From NCBI GenBank assembly GCA_024679435.1, contig JAIBDK010000066.1, forward strand, positions 1 to 9,144: DNA of 9,144 bases, written 5' to 3'. A program made the position numbers and the translations under genes. Source of the stretch: Gammaproteobacteria bacterium (GTDB lineage Bacteria; Pseudomonadota; Gammaproteobacteria; Arenicellales; Poriferihabitantaceae). The first letter of the stretch is position 1. Each line of letters begins with the position of its first letter. A model generated the notes under the pieces. It ran no database searches and had not been told where the DNA came from. It was given only the letters and a program-made list of their open reading frames with translations. This document shows positions 1-7,126 of the stretch, piece after piece.

Positions 1-866
1 AGCATATCGTATTCGGCGGTAACGCCTAGAGCGTTTTCCAGAGCATGGATATAATCCATGAGGTTGACTCGGGTGCCGTTACCGATATTGTAAATTCGAT
101 AGGGTGCAGCGGCAGAAGCAGGTGTTGGCGATAACGGGTCATAATTTGGATCTGCCAGAGGTTTATGATCAATTACTCGAATCACTCCTTCAACAATATC
201 ATCTATATAAGTAAAGTCGCGACTCAGATTTCCTCCGTTATACACGGGAATTTTTTCACCCGCGAGAATCTTGCGTGTAAATTTAAAGAACGCCATATCC
301 GGTCGTCCCCAGGGTCCGTATACGGTGAAGAAACGCAAACCGGTGACAGGCAGGTTGTAAAGATGCCCGTAGGTATGCGCCATTAACTCGTTGGCTTTTT
401 TGGTCGCAGCATAAAGTGATACGGGATGGTCTACCGGATCATCCTCGCTGAACGGTATTTTTTTATTGCCGCCATAAACTGAACTGCTGGAGGCAAAAAC
501 AAGATGTCCAGCGTTACTCCGCCTGCAGCCTTCCAGAATATTTCCAAAGCCAACCAGGTTTGAATCGATATACTTGGCTGGGTTGTCGATGGAGTATCTG
601 ACACCGGCCTGAGCAGCGAGATTCACCACAACATCAAACCGGTGTTCGGCAAACAGATTTTCAACTGCGACCCTGTCAACAATGTCTATTTTTGAAAACT
701 GGAACCCCTGTCGATTTGATAACCGAGCCAGTCGGGCTTCTTTTAGGCTGACTTCATAGTAATCATTTAGGTTGTCTATGACATGGACCTGATCGCCACG
801 ATCAAGCAGCCGGTGGGATAAAGCCGATCCGATAAAGCCTGCACCACCGGTTACCAATATTTTCAT
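1..866 (-). CDS. UDP-glucuronate 4-epimerase (SDR family), 3' end cut by window
   Basis: The 288 visible residues form an extended short-chain dehydrogenase/reductase that would interconvert UDP-glucuronate and UDP-galacturonate in the cytoplasm for polysaccharide synthesis. The NAD-binding motif TGGAGFIG is at residues 6-13. The catalytic serine lies in the FASSSSVYG segment (125-132), and the Y-x-x-x-K pair is Y152 and K156 in SLYAATKK. FFTVYGPWGRPDMA (179-192) and the PYRIYNIGNG segment (255-264) are typical of the LspL/CapI-type UDP-GlcA 4-epimerase group rather than plain GalE. Family members are about 335 residues long, so roughly 45 C-terminal residues are outside the window. The ATG at 864-866 gives the standard N-terminus, but no clear Shine-Dalgarno precedes it. 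It follows manC by 64 nt on the same strand and is probably co-transcribed. A GalE-type or UDP-GlcNAc epimerase is possible but less likely. Confidence 0.9.
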   Translation of the reverse strand, partial: MKILVTGGAGFIGSALSHRLLDRGDQVHVIDNLNDYYEVSLKEARLARLSNRQGFQFSKIDIVDRVAVENLFAEHRFDVVVNLAAQAGVRYSIDNPAKYIDSNLVGFGNILEGCRRSNAGHLVFASSSSVYGGNKKIPFSEDDPVDHPVSLYAATKKANELMAHTYGHLYNLPVTGLRFFTVYGPWGRPDMAFFKFTRKILAGEKIPVYNGGNLSRDFTYIDDIVEGVIRVIDHKPLADPNYDPLSPTPASAAAPYRIYNIGNGTRVNLMDYIHALENALGVTAEYDM

Positions 867-930
867 AGACTTAACTTGAAGCAGTAAAAAACGACATGTT
901 GAATATCACTGCAAAGATTAATGTTCGGCA

Positions 931-2361
931 TTAGCTTCGTCCGTACTCATCGTCAATTCTCTGAATATCATCTTCTCCAAGATAGGCACCGGACTGAACC
1001 TCGATCAATTCCAATGGCACTGTGCCCGGGTTGCGCAAGCGATGTTGCTCTCCCAGAGGGATAAAGGTGGACTGATTTTCACTGAGAATAAAAGTTTTCT
1101 CTCCACAGGTAACTTCTGCGGTACCTGAAACGACAATCCAGTGCTCTGCGCGGTGGAAATGTTTTTGCATTGATGTGCAGTGGCCTGATTTTACCATTAT
1201 TCTTTTGACCTGGAAGCGATCTCCGTTATCCAGGCAGTCATAGTTTCCCCAGGGACGGAAGGCTTTGCGGTGTAATTCGGTCTCTGATCGATCAGATTTT
1301 TTGAGCTGGGCAACTATTCGCTTTATGTCTTGATCATGCTCTTTAGTCGTTACCATGACACCATCATGGGTTTCAACGATGATCAGATCCTTAACTCCGA
1401 TTGCGCTTAGTAATCTACTTTCGGAATGGATATAACAATCATTCACTGATTCAAGCCAGACATCGCCTTTCGTAACATTCCCAGCGTCGTCATGTTGTCC
1501 TGTTTCCCATAGCGAAGTCCAGGATCCAATATCGCTCCAACCCGCGTTTAGCGGCACCATCGAAACGATCTCAGATTTCTCCATCACCGCATAATCCAAG
1601 GATATGTTTTCGCACTGTGTATAGCTTTCACTGTCCAGTCGGAAAAAATCCAGATCTTTTTGCCCATGGGAAACCGAAATTTTCACCTGAGCACACATTT
1701 CCGGGTTGAACAATTCCAGTTGTTCAAGAAAAGTAGACACTTTCATCAGGAACATTCCGCCGTTCCAGAAATATTCACCACTTTTTACGTATTCCTTAGC
1801 GGTTTCCAGATCTGGCTTTTCCACAAAAGCTTCCACCGGTATAGCCCCATTGTCAGCAACCGGTTGAGCTCTGGTCTTGATGTATCCATAACCGGTAGCT
1901 GGTTTATCCGGGGTGACCCCAAAGGTTACCAGATTGCCGTTTAAGGCTGAGGGTAAGGCCATTTTAACCGCTTTGGTAAACTGATCGATGTTGTTAACAA
2001 TATGATCAGCGGGTAAAACCAGTATGCACGCATTATCGAGTCCGTCACTCAGAGAAAGTTTGTAGGCTGCGGCGGCGATCGCTGGCGCAGTATTTCGGCC
2101 AACAGGCTCGAGAATAATAGTATTTTGTGGGCTTTCCAGTTCCTGAAGCTGTTCTGCGACCATGAATCGATGTTCTTCGTTGCAGATAATTAAGGGGTCA
2201 CCAATGTCTTCAATTTGTTGAATTCTTTTCACAGTGGCCTGAAACAGACTTTCTTCGCCCACTAGATTTATAAATTGTTTGGGTCGCATGGATCGGGATA
2301 GTGGCCATAAACGGGTGCCAGATCCACCGGAAAGAATGACGGGTATGATTGAATGTTCCAC
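931..2361 (-). CDS. manC: Bifunctional mannose-1-phosphate guanylyltransferase / mannose-6-phosphate isomerase
   Basis: This 476-residue type II enzyme converts fructose-6-P to mannose-6-P and mannose-1-P plus GTP to GDP-mannose. The phosphomannomutase step between them is not encoded in this window. The N-terminal nucleotidyltransferase domain has the pyrophosphorylase signature GGSGTRLWPLSR (12-23) with PKQF (27-30). The sugar-binding motifs are FVEKP (179-183) and WNGGMF (199-204). The C-terminal cupin isomerase domain (about 365-476) carries QKHFHRAEHW (399-408), with H401, H403 and E406 as likely metal ligands, then FIPLGEQHRLRNPG (433-446) with H440. The length is normal for the AlgA/ManC/XanB family. 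The start is a GTG at 2359-2361, which alone gives the full conserved N-terminus. No strong ribosome binding site is visible. It sits 36 nt after gmd, so the two are very likely one operon. Confidence 0.95.
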   Translation of the reverse strand: MEHSIIPVILSGGSGTRLWPLSRSMRPKQFINLVGEESLFQATVKRIQQIEDIGDPLIICNEEHRFMVAEQLQELESPQNTIILEPVGRNTAPAIAAAAYKLSLSDGLDNACILVLPADHIVNNIDQFTKAVKMALPSALNGNLVTFGVTPDKPATGYGYIKTRAQPVADNGAIPVEAFVEKPDLETAKEYVKSGEYFWNGGMFLMKVSTFLEQLELFNPEMCAQVKISVSHGQKDLDFFRLDSESYTQCENISLDYAVMEKSEIVSMVPLNAGWSDIGSWTSLWETGQHDDAGNVTKGDVWLESVNDCYIHSESRLLSAIGVKDLIIVETHDGVMVTTKEHDQDIKRIVAQLKKSDRSETELHRKAFRPWGNYDCLDNGDRFQVKRIMVKSGHCTSMQKHFHRAEHWIVVSGTAEVTCGEKTFILSENQSTFIPLGEQHRLRNPGTVPLELIEVQSGAYLGEDDIQRIDDEYGRS

Positions 2362-2397
2362 TTATACGTTATCCGATTTGCTGGTTTGAACTAGTTG

Positions 2398-3435
2398 CTA
2401 AAACGTCGCGTTACGAGCAACTTTGTCGAGATCTGAATCCATCATCATCTGGCACAATTGTTCCAGTTTGGTGGTTGATTCCCAGCCGAGATCTCTTTTG
2501 GCCTTGGATGCATCTCCCACGAGTAATTCAACTTCCGCCGGGCGATAAAACCGAGGGTCTATCTTAACCACAACGCGACCTGATTTTTTATCAATACCTT
2601 GCTCGTTCAGCCCTTGGCCTTCCCAGTCGAGATCGACCCCAATATTAGAGAACGCCAGGGTAGTAAAAGTGCGCACGCTTTCGGTGCGTCCGGTTGCCAG
2701 AACATAGTTGTCAGGGTTGTCTGTTTGAAGCATCCGATACATGCCGTCTACATAGTCTTTAGCGAAACCCCAGTCGCGTTTGGCATCGACATTGCCCAGA
2801 GAGAGGGTTTGTTGCTTTCCATGGTGAATACGGGCGACGGCGTCGGTGATTTTGCGAGTTACGAATTCAATGCCACGCAGGGGTGATTCGTGATTAAAGA
2901 GAATCCCGCTGCAGCCAAAGATGTCATAGGACTCAAGATAATTCTGGGTAATCCAGTGACCGTAAAGTTTGGCCACGCCGTAGGGGCTGCGCGGATAAAA
3001 AGGAGTGGTTTCTTTTTGTGGAATTTCCTGTACTTTGCCAAACAACTCTGATGTGGATGCCTGATAAAATCGGATTGACGTGTCCAGATAACGAATGGCC
3101 TCGAGCATATTAAGTGCGCCTAGCCCGGTAATTTGTGCGGTAGTGTGGGGTTGGTAAAATGATGCGTCGACGAAGCTTTGGGCAGCAAGATTGTAGACTT
3201 CGTCTGGTTTTGTGGTTGAAATCAGACTGAAACAGTTTCCCGGGTCGGTAATATCGAATTCCACTAGCTGCAGATTTTTATGCCCTTGAATTCCCAAGCT
3301 TTCGATTCGCCAGAAATTCATTGAGCTGGTTCGGCGGTAAGTTCCAAATACACGATAGCCTTTACCAAGCAGAAGCTCTGCAAGGTAAGCCCCATCCTGC
3401 CCGGTAATTCCTGTTACTACTGCGGTTTTCGACAT
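2398..3435 (-). CDS. gmd: GDP-mannose 4,6-dehydratase
   Basis: This 345-residue SDR enzyme converts GDP-mannose to GDP-4-keto-6-deoxymannose, the branch point to GDP-fucose, GDP-rhamnose, GDP-perosamine and related sugars. The dinucleotide-binding motif is TGITGQDG (8-15), and R34/R35 are placed for NADP. The catalytic set T128, E130 (in STSELFG), Y152 and K156 (in SPYGVAKLYG) matches the spacing of E. coli Gmd T132/E134/Y156/K160. The segment NHESP-L-RG (181-188) has Leu where most relatives have Arg (NHESPRRG). The ATG at 3433-3435 gives the usual N-terminus; the upstream sequence lacks an obvious Shine-Dalgarno. It is first in the gmd-manC-epimerase group and has a candidate promoter in the 133-nt gap after ileS. 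The reductase or transaminase that would use its product is not in the window. Confidence 0.96.
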   Translation of the reverse strand: MSKTAVVTGITGQDGAYLAELLLGKGYRVFGTYRRTSSMNFWRIESLGIQGHKNLQLVEFDITDPGNCFSLISTTKPDEVYNLAAQSFVDASFYQPHTTAQITGLGALNMLEAIRYLDTSIRFYQASTSELFGKVQEIPQKETTPFYPRSPYGVAKLYGHWITQNYLESYDIFGCSGILFNHESPLRGIEFVTRKITDAVARIHHGKQQTLSLGNVDAKRDWGFAKDYVDGMYRMLQTDNPDNYVLATGRTESVRTFTTLAFSNIGVDLDWEGQGLNEQGIDKKSGRVVVKIDPRFYRPAEVELLVGDASKAKRDLGWESTTKLEQLCQMMMDSDLDKVARNATF

Positions 3436-3478
3436 TTTTGCTGTTGGAGGTGTAAATACTGGTTATCTGGATAATTCG

Positions 3479-3505
3479 CGGTGATATAGTATCAGAAGGT
3501 CACCG
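3479..3505. repeat. 6-bp inverted repeat in the gmd 5' leader
   Basis: CGGTGA at 3479-3484 and TCACCG at 3500-3505 form a perfect 6-bp inverted repeat around a 15-nt spacer. It lies just downstream of the predicted gmd start point and about 45 nt before the ATG. No T-run follows on either strand, so it is not an intrinsic terminator. It could be an operator or a leader hairpin; the sequence alone does not decide. Confidence 0.4.
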
Positions 3506-3520
3506 TATCTCTTGCCCTTG

Positions 3521-3550
3521 ATTATATCGACTTTGGTTCTGTATAGTGAA
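3521..3550 (-). promoter_or_regulatory. Candidate sigma70 promoter for gmd-manC-epimerase
   Basis: Read on the minus strand, TTCACT (3550-3545; 4 of 6 to TTGACA), an 18-nt spacer and a perfect TATAAT (3526-3521) resemble a sigma70 promoter. It begins 19 nt after the ileS stop codon and would start transcription near 3514, leaving a leader of about 80 nt before gmd. I see no terminator between ileS and gmd, so read-through from ileS could add to this promoter. Confidence 0.55.
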
Positions 3551-3568
3551 TCCACGAGAGTCCTGGGC

Positions 3569-6500
3569 TTATTCCGGCTTTGCCAATGTGATTTCCCAGG
3601 ATTGCTCTTCCAGTGAGCGCTGGGCATTAAAGCCCCGAACCGGATTCTGATTCAATTCCAGCGCAAGCGTTTCAGACATAATGTAGTCCTTGTATCTTGC
3701 CAAAGCTTCCTGTACCAGATCACTACCGCTTATGGACAGTAAAATTCGGTCAGAAATTTCCAGACCTGCGGATTTGCGGGCATCCTGAACGGTTCGCACG
3801 AGCTCTCGGGCAATCCCTTCTATTAACAGATCGTTGTCAATGGAGGTGTCCAGCGCGACCAGATAACCCTCCGCGCTGCTTGACGCAAAACCTTCTGCGG
3901 AGAATGTTTCCACCTGAATATCATCGGGTTCGAAAGAGACGGTCTGGCCCTCAATGTCGAGGTCAAAACCACTGGCCTGCTCCACCATTTTTGCGATCCA
4001 GTTGCCGTCTGACTGACCCAGAGCCGCTTTTATCGCAGGCATTAATTTTCCATAGCGTTTGCCAAGCCGGGGAAAATTCGGTTTAATAGAATAGCTGACC
4101 AGATCCGCACCGGAGTCTATAAACTCAACAGATTTAATATTCAGTTCTTCGAGAATTTGATGAACATGTTGATTAATTGCTATTTTCGCATCCTGGCTGG
4201 TGGTGCTCACTAGTATTCTGGAAAGAGGTTGGCGAACCCGAACCCGGCTTTCTTCCCGGGCGGATCGTCCAAGGCCGACGATGGCCTGAACCACGTCCAT
4301 TTCAAAAACCAGTTTATCGTTCAAGCAATCACTGTTGTAGTCGGGCCACCGCTCAAGATGGACGCTCTCTTTTGCATGTTCATTGCAGCGTGACAGGTTT
4401 TGGTACATTTCTTCTGCCAGAAAGGGCATGAACGGGGCAATCATTTTCTGAATGATATTCAAGACTTCATAAAGGGTGAGATAAGCCGCCTGTTTGTCAT
4501 CGCCATCATCGCTTTTCCAGAATCTGCGCCGGTTGCGCCGGACATACCAGTTACTTAACTGGTCAACCAGTTTCTCTATGGACTGTCCTGCTGACCAGGC
4601 ATCATAGCTGTCCAGAGATTCGGTAACATTTTTGAGGGTTCCATGAGCCAGTGCCAGAATCCAGCGATCGATTTCTGCTCGATCTTTGAAGGCCACTTGG
4701 CGATTTATGTCTACTGAGTCCAATCGTGCATACAGAACAAAAAACGCATAGGTATTCCAGAGCGTATTAACGAAGCTGGCGGCGACGTCTCGGACAATAT
4801 CCACGGAAATACGTTTTTGTGCATCAGGAGCGGTGCGGGCGAGAAATAGCCAGCGTAAGGCGTCTACACCAACGCTGTCGAATACGTCGTAAGGGTTGAC
4901 TATATTTCCCTGAGATTTAGACATCTTCTTGCCGGTTTCATCGACGATATGACTTAGACAGATACAGTTCCTGTAAGCAACGCTGTCGTCAACCAGTGCA
5001 GCAATGGCGTGAAGGGTGTAGAACCAGCCACGGGTTTGATCAATGGCTTCGCAGATGTAATCCGCAGGAAAATGCTGTTTAAATATGTCTCGATTTTCGA
5101 AGGGATAATGCCACTGGGCATAGCTCATCGCTCCAGAATCGAACCAGCAGTCGATTACTTCCGGCACGCGCCTGTATTCACGCCCGTCTTTTGTAAAGGT
5201 GATGTCGTCAATTTGTGGACGATGCAAATCCACTTCAGACATCGATTTTCCGGTTAAATCTTCAAGGTCTTTGAGTGACCCGATACAGATAAAGTCACCA
5301 TCATCGTCGGTCCATACAGGAAGCGGTGTGCCCCAGAAACGCTCCCGGGATAATGCCCAGTCGATATTGTTTTCCAGCCAGTTTCCAAAACGTCCGTCAC
5401 GGATGGTTTGAGGGACCCAGTTGATGGTGCGATTGAGCTCAACCATTCGGTCTTTAATGCTTGTGGTCTGGATATACCAGGCTTCTTTTGCATAGTAGAT
5501 CAGCGGGTCGCCGGTTCTCCAGCCGAAAGGGTAGTTGTGGAGTATTTTCTCTTCCCGAAACATCAGACCCCGATCTTTTAGTATCTGGCTTAGAATCGGA
5601 TCGGCTTCTTTGAAAAAGAGCCCGGCAACGGGAGTTATTTCTGCTTTAAAGTAACCATCAAGCCCGACACCATGTACAACGGGCAGCCCCTCTCGTTTGC
5701 CAAGCTCAAGATCATCGACCCCATAAGCTGGCGCGGTATGCACAATTCCGGTGCCATCTTCTGTGCTGACGAAATCGGCAGTGACGACACGAAATGGGTC
5801 GCCGGATTCCACTTCCAGGAAATCAAATAATCGATGGTAACGGGCTCCCACAAGATCAGATCCTTTTACGGTTTTGATGATTTCGTAGTCATCGTTGCCA
5901 AAATAAGTGTCCACTCTGGATTGTGCCAGGATCAGGGTTTCATCCTGATATCGCACGTAGGCATAGTCAATATCTTCGCCCACAGCAATCAAAAGATTGG
6001 AAGGCAGCGTCCAGGGTGTGGTTGTCCATACCAGAAAAGATGCGTTTTCTTCATCGGTCCTGGGAAAGCGGACGGTTACCGAAGGGTCTTCAACTTCCTT
6101 GTATCCCTGAGCCACTTCGTGGGAAGAAAGAGTCGCACCGATTCGTGGATCATAGGGGACAACCTTGTAACCTTTATAGATAAGGCCTTTGTCCCAGATG
6201 CGCTGCAAAAGATTCCAGGTGGATTCTATGTACTGGTTATCCAGAGTGTAATACGCTTCATCAAGATTTACCCAGTAACCCATTCTGCGGGTCATTTGTT
6301 CCCATTCCCCGATATAAGTGAGCACCGATTCGCGGCAACGCCGAGTAAATTCAGCGATGCCGATCTGGTTTTCTATTTCCTTTTTGTCGAATATGCCAAG
6401 CTGTTTTTCGATCTCGTGTTCAACAGGCAGGCCGTGGGTGTCCCAGCCGCCTTTGCGCGGCGCATAGAAGCCTCGCATGGTTTTAAATCGAGGGTAGATA

Positions 6501-6715
6501 TCCTTGAATGTCCTGGCCAGGACATGGTGGATTCCCGGCTTGCCATTGGCGGTGGGTGGGCCTTCGTTAAAACTGAAGCGTGGTCGTCCCTGGCTTTGTT
6601 CCAGGGTTTTGTCGAAGATTTGATGGTCTTCCCAGAATTTGAGCGTGTTTTCTTCCAGCGCCGGGCCATTGTATCTGCCCTGAACTTCGTTTAACCGTTT
6701 CTTTTGTGAGGTCAT
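3569..6715 (-). CDS. ileS: Isoleucyl-tRNA synthetase, type 2 (IleRS2), GXHH variant
   Basis: This 1048-residue class I aminoacyl-tRNA synthetase charges tRNA-Ile with isoleucine in the cytoplasm. The class I signature is in ANGKPGIHHV, where residues 61-64 read G-I-H-H; aligned to the usual ANGxxHIGH, the first and third positions are exchanged. KMSKS is intact at 597-601. The CP1 editing domain spans about 185-410, with TTTPWTLPSN (231-240) and GTGIVHTAPAYGVDD (321-335) including the conserved Asp pair, so proofreading should work. The segment YDPRIGATLSSHE (188-200) lacks the CxxC zinc ligands seen in many relatives, and the C-terminus lacks the Cys4 zinc finger of type 1 enzymes. The length fits type 2 (about 1030-1050) rather than type 1 (about 940). 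The ATG at 6713-6715 gives the usual N-terminus but has only a weak ribosome binding site. The gene is preceded by an Ile T-box leader, and neither ribF nor lspA is adjacent. Confidence 0.97.
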   Translation of the reverse strand: MTSQKKRLNEVQGRYNGPALEENTLKFWEDHQIFDKTLEQSQGRPRFSFNEGPPTANGKPGIHHVLARTFKDIYPRFKTMRGFYAPRKGGWDTHGLPVEHEIEKQLGIFDKKEIENQIGIAEFTRRCRESVLTYIGEWEQMTRRMGYWVNLDEAYYTLDNQYIESTWNLLQRIWDKGLIYKGYKVVPYDPRIGATLSSHEVAQGYKEVEDPSVTVRFPRTDEENASFLVWTTTPWTLPSNLLIAVGEDIDYAYVRYQDETLILAQSRVDTYFGNDDYEIIKTVKGSDLVGARYHRLFDFLEVESGDPFRVVTADFVSTEDGTGIVHTAPAYGVDDLELGKREGLPVVHGVGLDGYFKAEITPVAGLFFKEADPILSQILKDRGLMFREEKILHNYPFGWRTGDPLIYYAKEAWYIQTTSIKDRMVELNRTINWVPQTIRDGRFGNWLENNIDWALSRERFWGTPLPVWTDDDGDFICIGSLKDLEDLTGKSMSEVDLHRPQIDDITFTKDGREYRRVPEVIDCWFDSGAMSYAQWHYPFENRDIFKQHFPADYICEAIDQTRGWFYTLHAIAALVDDSVAYRNCICLSHIVDETGKKMSKSQGNIVNPYDVFDSVGVDALRWLFLARTAPDAQKRISVDIVRDVAASFVNTLWNTYAFFVLYARLDSVDINRQVAFKDRAEIDRWILALAHGTLKNVTESLDSYDAWSAGQSIEKLVDQLSNWYVRRNRRRFWKSDDGDDKQAAYLTLYEVLNIIQKMIAPFMPFLAEEMYQNLSRCNEHAKESVHLERWPDYNSDCLNDKLVFEMDVVQAIVGLGRSAREESRVRVRQPLSRILVSTTSQDAKIAINQHVHQILEELNIKSVEFIDSGADLVSYSIKPNFPRLGKRYGKLMPAIKAALGQSDGNWIAKMVEQASGFDLDIEGQTVSFEPDDIQVETFSAEGFASSSAEGYLVALDTSIDNDLLIEGIARELVRTVQDARKSAGLEISDRILLSISGSDLVQEALARYKDYIMSETLALELNQNPVRGFNAQRSLEEQSWEITLAKPE

Positions 6716-6741
6716 TTCTAATTGCGTCTTTCGCTTAATTG

Positions 6742-6755
6742 GGCTGTCCGCAGCC
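6742..6755 (-). other. Small hairpin between T-box terminator and ileS start
   Basis: GGCTG (6755-6751) and CAGCC (6746-6742) form a 5-bp stem with a CGGA loop in the 65-nt segment that separates the T-box terminator from ileS. It ends 26 nt before the ATG. No T-run follows, so it is not a terminator. A role in mRNA stability or translation is only a guess. Confidence 0.35.
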
Positions 6756-6780
6756 TTCAGTTAATTATCGTTGCCGGCAT

Positions 6781-6834
6781 AAAAAAACCCCGGAAAATGA
6801 ATCGATATAAAAATACAAAATTCATTTTCCGGGG
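6781..6834 (-). terminator. T-box-controlled intrinsic terminator of the ileS leader
   Basis: A perfect 15-bp stem (6834-6820 with 6802-6788; CCCCGG at its base) with a 17-nt AT-rich loop is followed by seven T (6787-6781). It lies 65 nt before the ileS ATG. The first six bases of its 5' arm (6834-6829) are the same bases the antiterminator needs, so only one of the two structures can form. It is the strongest terminator in the window. Confidence 0.95.
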
Positions 6835-6858
6835 CGATTTTTTCGCGGTACCACCCGG
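6829..6858 (-). promoter_or_regulatory. T-box antiterminator helix with tRNA acceptor-binding bulge
   Basis: CCGGG (6858-6854) pairs with CCCGG (6833-6829) and GCGA (6846-6843) with TCGC (6837-6834), closed by an A5 loop. Between the two helices is the 7-nt bulge TGGTACC (6853-6847). Its UGGU is complementary to the ACCA 3' end of an uncharged tRNA with discriminator A, as in tRNA-Ile. Binding would hold CCCCGG away from the terminator. Confidence 0.93.
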
Positions 6859-7126
6859 CTTCATCACGGCTTCACGACCAGTGATCTTGTTGAGTTGACT
6901 TAAAATCCACCCATGTTCTGTATCGGGAACATTCCGGCTGAGTCTACTGAGATTTAATCCGGCACACGCCAATCCGTTCGGTCAGCGGCTCCAGGGTGAT
7001 TTTCATCAGTATTTCAGTCCAGGCTTACACCAACCCTGGTTCGCTCGAGTTGTCGAAATATTAGTGTGTTTTCGACCGTTGTCTGAAATTAAGCCGATTA
7101 CTCGTCCCTTTCTTCGCTTAAACGGG

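Larger units (their letters stand above)
6781..7080 (-). promoter_or_regulatory. T-box riboswitch (isoleucine, AUC specifier) controlling ileS
   Basis: This leader senses uncharged tRNA-Ile and allows transcription of ileS when charging is low. Reading 5' to 3' on the minus strand, a stem I base can form from CGGTC (7078-7074) with GACCG (6983-6979) and a further helix from TATTTC (7060-7055) with GAAATA (7015-7010). AGCGA (7045-7041) resembles the AG bulge. The distal hairpin CCAGG/CCTGG (7039-7035 with 7023-7019) has GGTGTAAGCC across its loop. The specifier is ATC at 6998-7000, followed by a purine. AAATC/GATTT (6955-6951 with 6907-6903) encloses AGTAGA (6948-6943) and the hairpin ATGTTC/GAACAT (6932-6927 with 6918-6913). 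A stem III-like hairpin ATCAC/GTGAT lies at 6885-6863. The T-box sequence GGGTGGTACCGCG follows, then the antiterminator/terminator switch. The specifier matches the downstream gene. The exact fold of upper stem I is uncertain. Confidence 0.95.

Noticed and set aside
867..930. GCAGT/ACTGC pairing and T6 run between manC and the epimerase
   Set aside because: The stem is short and the T-run lies within the loop rather than after the stem, so no terminator is supported.
1660..1944. 94-codon plus-strand open frame
   Set aside because: Antisense to manC, with no motif and no promoter context.
6524..6535. Loss of the HIGH motif as a sign of an inactive ileS pseudogene
   Set aside because: The frame is full length, KMSKS and editing motifs are intact, and G-x-H-H is a known working variant.
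5834..6694. 286-codon plus-strand open frame
   Set aside because: It lies wholly antisense to the strongly supported ileS reading frame and its translation shows no domain; it is a shadow frame.
6757..6972. 71-codon minus-strand open frame inside the ileS leader
   Set aside because: It runs through the T-box antiterminator and terminator; the sequence is explained by RNA structure and the peptide has no recognisable features.
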